Shown here: positions 33,739 through 40,396 of the stretch, piece by piece | Numbering within the stretch: the stretch's first letter is position 1 | How the letters are laid out: every line of letters starts with the position of its first letter | DNA from: UBA3069 sp050633465 | Lineage (GTDB): Bacteria; Pseudomonadota; Alphaproteobacteria; Rhodobacterales; Rhodobacteraceae | DNA: 64,000 bases | Direction of reading: 5' to 3' | Assembly (NCBI GenBank): GCA_050633465.1 | Contig: JBOEGO010000001.1 | Span: 1-64,000 of the forward strand | The notes under the pieces: generated by a model | Seen by the model: only the letters and a program-made list of their open reading frames with translations | What the model was told of the DNA's origin: nothing | The model's database searches: none | Program-made: the position numbers and the translations under genes

Positions 33739-33897
33739 ATGCGGACTGAAGGTGCCAGCAGCGGCGACAGCCTGTTGTCGATGGGATTGGTCTGGGCGCT
33801 TTGCGTCCTGCTTTTCCTGTCATTGCTCGCGGCACTTTTCATCCTCTGTATGCGGCTCGCGAAAAGGAGGCAAAAGCGCCTTGAAAAACACCTTTAG
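33739..33897 (+). CDS. Small single-helix membrane protein
   Basis: This 52-residue frame from MRTEGASSGDSLLSMG has a helix rich in Leu with two Cys (WALCVLLFLSLLAALFILC) and a basic tail (RLAKRRQKRLEKHL). It overlaps the start of the cytochrome c gene by 17 nt, and that gene's AGGAGG lies within it. The combination of helix, positive tail and coupling supports translation. Function unknown. Confidence 0.5.
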   Translation: MRTEGASSGDSLLSMGLVWALCVLLFLSLLAALFILCMRLAKRRQKRLEKHL

Positions 33898-34306
33898 GCT
33901 CACCGCATTCCTGCTCACAGCAACGGTCGTGCCCGTATCGGCGCAGAGCGACTTGCTCATGGGTGAACGCCTCTATCAGGAGAATTGTGCCAGTTGCCAT
34001 GGCACGGACTTGGAGGGGCAACCTGAATGGCGCACACGACTGCCGAGCGGAAGGCTGCCTGCGCCACCGCACGATGCGTCGGGCCATACCTGGCATCACC
34101 CCGACCGCGTATTGCTCGACATCGTGAAACGCGGACCGGCGGCGATTGTCGGGAACGGGTACAAAAGCGACATGCCCGGATATGAGGATGTGCTGACAGA
34201 CGATGAGATCACGGCGATCATTGACTACATCAAGAGCACATGGCCCAACCGGATCCGCGCGTCGCAGGAAAGCCGATCCCTTGCCGATGAGCAGGCGCAG
34301 CCATGA
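33881..34306 (+). CDS. Periplasmic c-type cytochrome
   Basis: It starts with TTG at 33881, 10 nt behind AGGAGG; no ATG fits because the signal peptide (LKNTFRLTAFLLTATVVPV, cleavage near SAQS) would be lost. The haem motif is CASCH near residue 34 and the axial Met is in KSDMPGYEDVLT. About 141 residues, class I cytochrome. It may accept electrons from Cu(I) oxidation or serve the oxidase; this is inference. Confidence 0.85.
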   Translation: MKNTFRLTAFLLTATVVPVSAQSDLLMGERLYQENCASCHGTDLEGQPEWRTRLPSGRLPAPPHDASGHTWHHPDRVLLDIVKRGPAAIVGNGYKSDMPGYEDVLTDDEITAIIDYIKSTWPNRIRASQESRSLADEQAQP

Positions 34307-34896
34307 CGGAAGAGGTCGAGGGAAATGCCGACCCTGTGTCGCGACGTAGTATCTCCGGGTTCTTGCTGGTGCCGCTGATAGCTTTTGCCCTCATGGTCCT
34401 GTTCGGTTGGGGGCTTTTCAGGGGTGGCGACGACTTGCCGTCGGCACTTCTCGGCAAACCCGTGCCCGACTTCGCGCTGCCCCCGGTGCTCGGCCGAGAA
34501 GAAGGTCTTTCGACGCAGGACCTGATCGGACACGTGTCACTGGTGAACGTCTTCGCCTCGTGGTGTGTGCCCTGCCGTGCCGAACACCCGTTGTTCATGG
34601 AGTTGAGTGCAACCGGTGAGGTGCCGATCTACGGAATCAACTACAAGGACCCGCCCGATCAGGCGCGCGCCTGGCTCGACGAGTTGGGTGATCCCTACGC
34701 GCGCATCGGGGCCGACATCAACGGACGCGCCGGTATCGAATGGGGCGTCTATGGCGTGCCCGAAACCTACGTCATCGCCGATGGCACCATCGCCTACCGC
34801 CATGTCGGTCCGATCACGCGAGCGATCCTGCAGGATACGCTGCTGCCGATCGTCCGTGACCTCAAAACCCAATCCGCCAAGGAGACAACGCCATGA
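34303..34896 (+). CDS. CcmG/DsbE-like thiol-disulfide reductase
   Basis: This membrane-anchored thioredoxin-fold protein of 197 residues has an N-terminal helix near 22-42, active site FASWCVPCRAEHP near 85-97, and the insert GVYGVPETYVI typical of CcmG. In cytochrome c maturation it reduces the apocytochrome Cys pair. It overlaps both the cytochrome c gene and the following TlpA-like gene, so it may serve that cytochrome. Confidence 0.87.
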   Translation: MTEEVEGNADPVSRRSISGFLLVPLIAFALMVLFGWGLFRGGDDLPSALLGKPVPDFALPPVLGREEGLSTQDLIGHVSLVNVFASWCVPCRAEHPLFMELSATGEVPIYGINYKDPPDQARAWLDELGDPYARIGADINGRAGIEWGVYGVPETYVIADGTIAYRHVGPITRAILQDTLLPIVRDLKTQSAKETTP

Positions 34897-35405
34897 AAAT
34901 TCTGAAACCGGTGCTAATCGCCTGGGCACTGTCCGTCGGCGCGGCGTTTGCCGGGCCGCAGGGGTTTGCACTGCATGACACCCCGCAGCCTGTCGCCAAT
35001 GTGCGCTACGAGAAAGAAGACGGCAACCGGGGAGACATGGAAGATTTTCGCGGCAAGGTGATCCTCGTGAATGTCTGGGCAACCTGGTGCGTCCCCTGCC
35101 GCGAAGAGATGCCGACGCTGGATGCGCTTCAGGCGGAACTTGGCGGCGACGACTTCGAAGTGGTCGCCCTTTCCATCGACCGGGCCGGATCACAAGTGGT
35201 TCGGCGCTTCTACGACGAAATCGGTGTTACCAACCTCAATATGTATGTCGATCAGACCATGCTCTCGATGACCGCGCTGCGCACCGTTGGCCTGCCGACG
35301 ACAATCCTGATCGACGCGCAGGGGCGGGAGCTCGGGCGACTGGTCGGACCAGCCGAGTGGGACGACCCCGAAATGGTGTCCTTTCTGCGCGGATTTATCG
35401 AATGA
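34893..35405 (+). CDS. TlpA/ResA-like thioredoxin
   Basis: This exported thioredoxin of 170 residues has a signal peptide (cleavage near AFAG), active site WATWCVPCREEMP near 65-77, and cis-Pro loop VGLPTTILID. The start overlaps the previous gene as ATGA. TlpA-type proteins reduce SCO or CuA cysteines. Last gene of the run that begins at 31148; a new CueR-type promoter follows. Confidence 0.88.
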   Translation: MKILKPVLIAWALSVGAAFAGPQGFALHDTPQPVANVRYEKEDGNRGDMEDFRGKVILVNVWATWCVPCREEMPTLDALQAELGGDDFEVVALSIDRAGSQVVRRFYDEIGVTNLNMYVDQTMLSMTALRTVGLPTTILIDAQGRELGRLVGPAEWDDPEMVSFLRGFIE

Positions 35406-35431
35406 GTTCCCCAGAAGACGTTCCCTCACCC

Positions 35432-35462
35432 TTGACCTTCCAGTTACTGGAATGACTATCTC
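35432..35462 (+). promoter_or_regulatory. CueR-type copper promoter
   Basis: TTGACC (35432-35437), a 19-bp spacer with TTCCAGTTACTGGAA, TATCTC (35457-35462). A strong match; it reads into 35487 and probably on through ccdA. Confidence 0.8.
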
Positions 35463-35486
35463 ACTAACATCGAAAGGATTTTTCGG

Positions 35487-35768
35487 ATGACCGACATATC
35501 ACCTTCCAGCATTGCGGGTGCCACCGACATTGAAAGCGCAGGCAACTGGCCCCGGTGGCTGACGCGCAGACGATTGCTGTTCGTCGGTGCGGCAACCGTG
35601 ATGGGGGGCGGCATGGCCCTGAACTGGGGATGGCTCACCGCGATCGGGCTCGCGCCCGTTCTGGTCTCGCTGGCCCCCTGTGCCGCGATGTGCGGCCTGG
35701 GTCTGTGCATGAAGGGCGGGGCTGGAAAGGGCTGCTCCAAATCGCCGGACGGGGCGTCTCCCGACTGA
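35487..35768 (+). CDS. Small Cys-containing membrane protein
   Basis: This 93-residue protein has one or two hydrophobic stretches (LLFVGAATVMGGGMALN, and WLTAIGLAPVLVSLAP). They lead into a Cys/Met cluster, CAAMCGLGLCMKGGAGKGC, near 64-82. GAAAGG precedes the ATG. The Cys cluster next to the membrane suggests metal binding. Family not recognised. First gene behind a CueR-type promoter. Confidence 0.7.
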   Translation: MTDISPSSIAGATDIESAGNWPRWLTRRRLLFVGAATVMGGGMALNWGWLTAIGLAPVLVSLAPCAAMCGLGLCMKGGAGKGCSKSPDGASPD

Positions 35769-35808
35769 GTTCTTTCGATAACCACACGATCAACCCAAGG
35801 AGAAAACC

Positions 35809-36081
35809 ATGAGAAAAACACTTACAACTTTCGTCGTTGCGATGGCCCTTACCGCAAGTGCATTTGCCGCCAGCGCCCAGGAACAGACCACCCTGGAAAC
35901 GGGCGAAATGATGCAGAATGATGATGCCATGCAAAGCGGTATGATGGACGGCGACATGGCGGGCATGATGAAGATGATGGCCGAAATGAAGCCCATGATG
36001 GAAGCCTGCACCGAGATGATGGCGTCCATGACCGAGAAAATGGACGGTGGCATGATGCCGTCGGAAAAATCGGACGGCTAG
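35809..36081 (+). CDS. Periplasmic Met-rich protein
   Basis: This 90-residue exported protein has a signal peptide (cleavage near SAQ). The mature part contains about twenty Met in clusters (GEMMQNDDAMQSGMMDG, MKMMAEMKPMMEA, EMMASM), a composition seen in Cu(I)-binding periplasmic proteins such as CopK- or PcoE-like ones. AAGGAG precedes the ATG. Probably a periplasmic copper sponge; identity inferred from composition. Confidence 0.7.
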   Translation: MRKTLTTFVVAMALTASAFAASAQEQTTLETGEMMQNDDAMQSGMMDGDMAGMMKMMAEMKPMMEACTEMMASMTEKMDGGMMPSEKSDG

Positions 36082-36092
36082 AGTTGCTAATG

Positions 36093-36127
36093 ATGCCTGT
36101 TGGTCCACGGATCGACAGGCATTTATT
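36093..36127 (+). terminator. Probable intrinsic terminator or attenuator
   Basis: ATGCCTGT-N14-ACAGGCAT forms an 8-bp stem followed by ttatt. It lies between the Met-rich gene and the SCO gene and may reduce read-through. Confidence 0.45.
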
Positions 36128-36142
36128 GTAAGGATATAAGAA

Positions 36143-36838
36143 TTGACAGCACTGACACGGCGCGCCGCCTTGGCGACCATCGCGGCCACGATCTCCTCGC
36201 CGGCCTTCGCCAATCATCCGGGGCAAAACCTGGATGCGCGCATGTTCGAGATGGAGCCATACTTCCAGGCTATCGATGCAGCGCAGGCTCCGGGTTTCGA
36301 GTTGCAGGATTCCGAGGGGAATCCTGTGCGCCTGTCGGATTTCAGCGACAAGGTGGTCATCCTGCATTTCATCTATGCCAACTGCCCGGATATCTGCCCG
36401 CTCCATGCGGAAAAGATCGCGGCGGTCCAGGCTTCGATCAACGACGGGCCGATGAAGGAGCTTGTGCAGTTCATCTCGATCACGACCGATCCTGTGAACG
36501 ACACGCCAGACGTGTTGCGCGATTACTCGGACCGGCATGGGCTCGATCCAAGCAATTGGGTTATTCTAACCAAACGTCCCGATCAGACTGAAAATGCAAC
36601 GCGCGTTCTGGCGCGGGACTATGGGCTGGAGTTCACGATGACCGCCGACAGCGACATGATGATGCACGGAGCGGTCACCCATGTCGTGGACATCGGCGGG
36701 CGGTTCGCTGCAAAATTTTATGGCATGGACTTCAAGAACGTGAACCTGATCCTCTATGTCAGCGAGTTGACCAACAACGCCCAGCATCGACGCCGGGAGC
36801 CCAGCTGGTGGGACCGGCTGACAGGTGTGTTTCAATGA
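36143..36838 (+). CDS. SCO-family protein with Met-rich His region
   Basis: This 231-residue exported thioredoxin-fold protein starts with TTG at 36143 behind AAGGA. It has a signal near ISSPAFAN, copper site IYANCPDICPLHAEKI near 80-95, and distal His in DSDMMMHGAVTHVVD. The third SCO protein in the window. It overlaps the next membrane gene as ATGA. Confidence 0.86.
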   Translation: MTALTRRAALATIAATISSPAFANHPGQNLDARMFEMEPYFQAIDAAQAPGFELQDSEGNPVRLSDFSDKVVILHFIYANCPDICPLHAEKIAAVQASINDGPMKELVQFISITTDPVNDTPDVLRDYSDRHGLDPSNWVILTKRPDQTENATRVLARDYGLEFTMTADSDMMMHGAVTHVVDIGGRFAAKFYGMDFKNVNLILYVSELTNNAQHRRREPSWWDRLTGVFQ

Positions 36839-37326
36839 GTGTCGTCGAGACTGGCGTCAGGCTGTCCTCGACAGACGGAATTTCCCTGACAGCTCTGCGT
36901 CGGTATTTTGCGGTGATCATCCCGGCCAACTTGATCTGGGAGTTCGCGCATATGCCGCTCTACACGATATGGAACGAGGGCACCTGGGGTGAGATTGTCT
37001 TCGCAGCCGTCCATTGCACGGGTGGTGATATCCTGATCGCCATGAGCGCGCTGATGCTTGCCCTCATGCTGTCGGGCTGGGGCTGGCCCCTGGTCGCCTC
37101 GACGCGGCGGTCTGTGACCGTCCTGACGGTGGTGTTCGGGCTCGGATACACGCTGTTCAGCGAATGGCTCAACATCGTGATCCGCGCCGCCTGGGCCTAT
37201 TCGGACCTGATGCCAATCATTCCGGTCCTCGATGCGGGCCTGTCACCTGTGTTGCAATGGATCGTGGTCCCGCTGGTCGCGTTCTGGTGGGCCGTGTGGC
37301 CCTTCAGCACCGAGCGTGACGCGTGA
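36835..37326 (+). CDS. Integral membrane protein of unknown function
   Basis: This 163-residue protein has four or five hydrophobic helices (AVIIPANLIWEFAHMPLY, GGDILIAMSALMLALML, VLTVVFGLGYTLFSEWLNI, LQWIVVPLVAFWWAVW). Conserved-looking polar residues lie inside helices (WEFAH, H in AAVHCTGGD, E in FSEW). Overlaps its SCO and CcdA neighbours. No family recognised; the pattern suggests a metal- or haem-related membrane role. Confidence 0.7.
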   Translation: MSVVETGVRLSSTDGISLTALRRYFAVIIPANLIWEFAHMPLYTIWNEGTWGEIVFAAVHCTGGDILIAMSALMLALMLSGWGWPLVASTRRSVTVLTVVFGLGYTLFSEWLNIVIRAAWAYSDLMPIIPVLDAGLSPVLQWIVVPLVAFWWAVWPFSTERDA

Positions 37327-38063
37327 TGGGCATCTCCGGCATCGGCATCTTCGCGGCCTTCCTGGCGGGGGCCATCTCGTTCCTGTCGCCTTGCGTCCTG
37401 CCGCTTGTGCCGGGCTACGTATCCTATATCGCGGGTCAGCCGGATTTGCGCACGACGCGGTCGGTCGGCTTGCGGGCGCGCGCCGGGGCGCTCGGGTTGA
37501 GTGCCTGCTTTGTCCTCGGCTTTTCGACGGTCTTCGTCGCCCTCGGGGCCGGGGCCAGCGCGCTAGGGTCCCTGCTGCTGACGTGGCGCACCGAGCTGAA
37601 CTATCTCGGCGGCGCGATCATCATTCTGTTCGGACTGGTCATGCTGGGTGTCTTTCGTCTGGATGCGTTCTCGCGCGATACCCGTTTCAATCTCGACATT
37701 CCCGGCGGTCGCCCGTTTGGCGCTTATGTGCTGGGGCTTGCCTTCGCCTTCGGCTGGACACCTTGCATCGGACCGATCCTCGGCGCGATCCTGACACTCA
37801 GTTCGACCTCCGGCGGCATGTCGGACGGCATCTGGCTGCTGTCGATCTATTCCGCTGGTCTGGGGGTGCCTTTCCTGCTGGCTGCGCTGTTTACCGACGC
37901 CATCGCCGCGCGGGTAAGGCAGATCGGCAAGGCCGGTCGCTGGCTCTACAAGGGCGCGGGTGTTGCCATGATCATCATGGGAGTTGCCATCATGACCGGG
38001 CAACTGTCACGGTTTGCCTATTGGCTGCTGGGGACGTTTCCCTTTCTCGCGACGATCGGCTGA
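37326..38063 (+). CDS. ccdA: CcdA-type cytochrome c biogenesis / thiol-electron transporter
   Basis: This six-helix membrane protein of about 245 residues carries electrons from cytoplasmic thioredoxin to periplasmic thioredoxin-like proteins. The two redox Cys are in SFLSPCVLPLVPGY and GWTPCIGPIL. GTG at 37323 and ATG at 37326 are both possible; the stop of the upstream gene overlaps them. It can feed the CcmG-like and TlpA-like proteins at 34.3-35.4 kb. Confidence 0.88.
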   Translation: MGISGIGIFAAFLAGAISFLSPCVLPLVPGYVSYIAGQPDLRTTRSVGLRARAGALGLSACFVLGFSTVFVALGAGASALGSLLLTWRTELNYLGGAIIILFGLVMLGVFRLDAFSRDTRFNLDIPGGRPFGAYVLGLAFAFGWTPCIGPILGAILTLSSTSGGMSDGIWLLSIYSAGLGVPFLLAALFTDAIAARVRQIGKAGRWLYKGAGVAMIIMGVAIMTGQLSRFAYWLLGTFPFLATIG

Positions 38064-38166
38064 CGAACCTCGAACCAGCTCTTGGCGCGATGGCTGGTAA
38101 GTGGGGATCATCTCCACCAGTCAAAAAGGTCGTACACGCCGCGCCTCTGTAGAGGTCGCGGGGCCG

Positions 38167-38931
38167 TCAACCGATCAGGTAGACCCGGATCGGCATCCAG
38201 ATACCCATGACCATCATCATCAGGTTCTCGGTGAGCGAGACGAACCCTAGTGGCACGTTGCTGTCTCCCCCGACGCAGGCGCATTTCAACTCGCGCCTTT
38301 CGATGTACACGGCCTTGAAGACCGAAACCGCGCCGACGGTGCCGATGAACAAGGCCACGGGTGCCGACAGCCAGGTGAGCGCCCCGGCGACCATGAGGAT
38401 ACCGGCGAAGGCCTCTCCGAAGGGATAGAGATAGCCGTAGCGCACCCAGCGGCGCGCCAGCAGGTCGTAATTCAGGAACATGGTCGAAAAGCTCTCGACA
38501 TCCTGAAGCTTCTGCACTGCAAGCAAGCACATCGAGATCGAGACGAACCATTCCAGCGCGCGCAGGCTGAGGATGGTTCCAAAGCTGTACCATGACAGGC
38601 CGAGCGCCATCAGAAACGCGACGGCAAAGATCGCGATCACCGGCTGATAGGAGGTGTCCGAGCGCTCACTTTTCGGCGCGTCGAGGCCGAAATGGACCCG
38701 CAGATCGTCGTAGCCGCCAATCCGCTTGTCGCCGATCCAGGTCTGCGGCGTGGTCTCGACCCCGTGCTTTTCCATGAAGGCATCGGCTTCCTCACGTGTC
38801 GTCAGGTGATGATCCTCGACCTCGTACCCTTCCCGTTCGAGCAGGTCTTTGGACTTGAGACCATAAGGGCAAAGATGATCCTGCATGACCATCCGGTAGA
38901 GTTGGGCTGATTTCGATGCGTCTTTCGGCAT
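38167..38931 (-). CDS. Glutaredoxin fused to a MauE/DoxX-like membrane domain
   Basis: This 254-residue protein starts at MPKDASKS. The N-terminal 85 residues form a glutaredoxin (DHLCPYGLKSKDLLE active site, TTPQTWIGDKRIGGYDDL). The remaining part has four helices of the MauE/DoxX type with conserved Cys (RELKCACVGG). MauE is involved in disulfide formation of partner proteins. The fusion suggests a membrane thiol-redox unit. Convergent with ccdA; a hairpin near 38094-38121 could end both transcripts. Confidence 0.83.
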   Translation of the reverse strand: MPKDASKSAQLYRMVMQDHLCPYGLKSKDLLEREGYEVEDHHLTTREEADAFMEKHGVETTPQTWIGDKRIGGYDDLRVHFGLDAPKSERSDTSYQPVIAIFAVAFLMALGLSWYSFGTILSLRALEWFVSISMCLLAVQKLQDVESFSTMFLNYDLLARRWVRYGYLYPFGEAFAGILMVAGALTWLSAPVALFIGTVGAVSVFKAVYIERRELKCACVGGDSNVPLGFVSLTENLMMMVMGIWMPIRVYLIG

Positions 38932-38953
38932 GGTGTTTCCTCCAGTTTCTGGT

Positions 38954-39826
38954 TCAGGCACCGCAACCGTAATATCCGCGATACCCTGCACGCAGACCGG
39001 ACCCAAGTTCGAGAACGAGATCGGCGTCCTGCATTTCGCCACTATTTGCGTCCAATGTGCCGGTTCCGCTCGGCGCGCTCAACGCCACTGTCATGCCTTC
39101 CGTGCCCCAAGTGCTTCCGGCGTCGCCAGCCTCCAGCCGCACCAGATCGCCGCTGATCTTGGCGAGAGCTACACTCCCACCGTCGATGCGGCCCACCGCC
39201 AGCGCAGGCCTGCTTGTGGTGGTGTAGGTGAACGTGCACGCGGCGCCGCCGGGAAACATCTGCGCAATGTCCTCCGTAGTCAGAAATTCGAGGTCGAGAA
39301 TGGCGATTTCCGGGGTTGATAGCGCCTCGTCAAGGCTCATGATCTGCGTCGGTCCGCTTTCTGACTGTGCCGGACTGTCACCGTTGGCGTCGATATCGTT
39401 CACCAGATAACGCATCTCGGCAATTTCCTTGTCCTGCGCATAGATGATCTCATCCGCCAGCTTGCGCACGCGCGGGTCCGAGATATCGGCGCGGCTGGAG
39501 GTCATGATCGCGATCGAGTGGTGCGGGATCATTGCCCGCATGTAGCTGGTGTCGCCCACCGTCACCTGGCTGCGGACCAGCCAAAGCGAGGCGGCAAAGA
39601 CCACAGCGGCACCGATGAAGATGGTGGCGTTAGCCATCTTGCTGGAATACATCGACAGCATGAAGCCCAGCATGATGATCGCCATGGTGGCACCCATCAG
39701 GAGAGCCATGTAGGCCCGCGTTTCCGACCAGAACACATGCGTCCAGAGGTAGGTATTGAGATACATCAGACCGAACATGACGACGGTAGACGTGGCGATC
39801 ATCGCGAAAAAGCGGCCATATGACAT
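38954..39826 (-). CDS. DUF305-type membrane protein with C-terminal extension
   Basis: This 290-residue protein has about three membrane helices at residues 5-100, then the DUF305 signature (YMRAMIPHHSIAIMTS, YAQDKEIAEMRYLV). A C-terminal part of about 120 residues (SLDEALSTPEIAILDLEFL to YRGYYGCGA) is not part of standard DUF305 and is not recognised. DUF305 proteins accompany copper genes and have ferritin-like His motifs. It precedes the glutaredoxin-MauE gene by 22 nt on the same strand. Confidence 0.8.
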   Translation of the reverse strand: MSYGRFFAMIATSTVVMFGLMYLNTYLWTHVFWSETRAYMALLMGATMAIIMLGFMLSMYSSKMANATIFIGAAVVFAASLWLVRSQVTVGDTSYMRAMIPHHSIAIMTSSRADISDPRVRKLADEIIYAQDKEIAEMRYLVNDIDANGDSPAQSESGPTQIMSLDEALSTPEIAILDLEFLTTEDIAQMFPGGAACTFTYTTTSRPALAVGRIDGGSVALAKISGDLVRLEAGDAGSTWGTEGMTVALSAPSGTGTLDANSGEMQDADLVLELGSGLRAGYRGYYGCGA

Positions 39827-39868
39827 GAAGTTGTCCTCTCTCGAAATCGTGAAGTCTAGAGGTGGAAC

Positions 39869-39890
39869 AACTTTCCCGCGCTGGAATGTT
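39869..39890 (-). promoter_or_regulatory. Weak CueR-like operator
   Basis: AACTTTCC-N6-GGAATGTT resembles the CueR dyad but lacks good -35 and -10 hexamers on either strand. It lies upstream of the DUF305 gene, which may be under weak copper control. Confidence 0.35.
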
Positions 39891-39958
39891 CCGAAATAGC
39901 TGCAGCCAGTCGCACCTTATGGGTGGCGCGGCCCGCTGTGGGACAGATCGAAGCCCGC

Positions 39959-40378
39959 TTAATCCGCTGCCCTTGCGGTCCGGGTCTTACCCTCTTCCAT
40001 CGCCAGATCTGCGAGAATCGGGCAATCAGGCCTGTGATCGCCAGCGCAGGCATCGACAAGGTGCGACAACGTCGCGCGCATCTCGGTCAGTTCTGCGATT
40101 TTCCGGTCGATCCGGTCGAGGTGTTCCTCGGCGATCTGCTTGACCTCCGCGCTGGCGCGGTCGGTATCGGCATAGAGTTTCAGCAGGCTCCGGCAGTCCT
40201 CGATGGTGAAGCCAAGCGCACGCGCTCGCCCGAGAAACGCCAGCTTGTGGACGTCGCTCTGCCGAAAGCTGCGATAACCGTTCGCGCTGCGCAGCGGCTC
40301 GACCAGCCCGATGTCCTCGTAGTAGCGGATGGTCTTCGCAGGAAGGCCGGACAGGTCGGCCACGTCTCCGATATTCAT
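39959..40378 (-). CDS. cueR: CueR, copper-responsive MerR-family activator
   Basis: This 139-residue regulator has an N-terminal HTH (NIGDVADLSGL, TIRYYEDIGLV). The position that predicts ion charge is Ser76 (RASAEVKQI), the monovalent signature. The Cu(I) loop has Cys111 and Cys119 (DACAGDHRPDCPI), the same layout as E. coli CueR. It is directly behind copA (18 nt), so it is made from a copper-induced transcript. It probably activates the six TTGACC-class promoters of the window. Confidence 0.93.
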   Translation of the reverse strand: MNIGDVADLSGLPAKTIRYYEDIGLVEPLRSANGYRSFRQSDVHKLAFLGRARALGFTIEDCRSLLKLYADTDRASAEVKQIAEEHLDRIDRKIAELTEMRATLSHLVDACAGDHRPDCPILADLAMEEGKTRTARAAD

Positions 40379-40396
40379 GATCGTTTTCTCCTTGTT

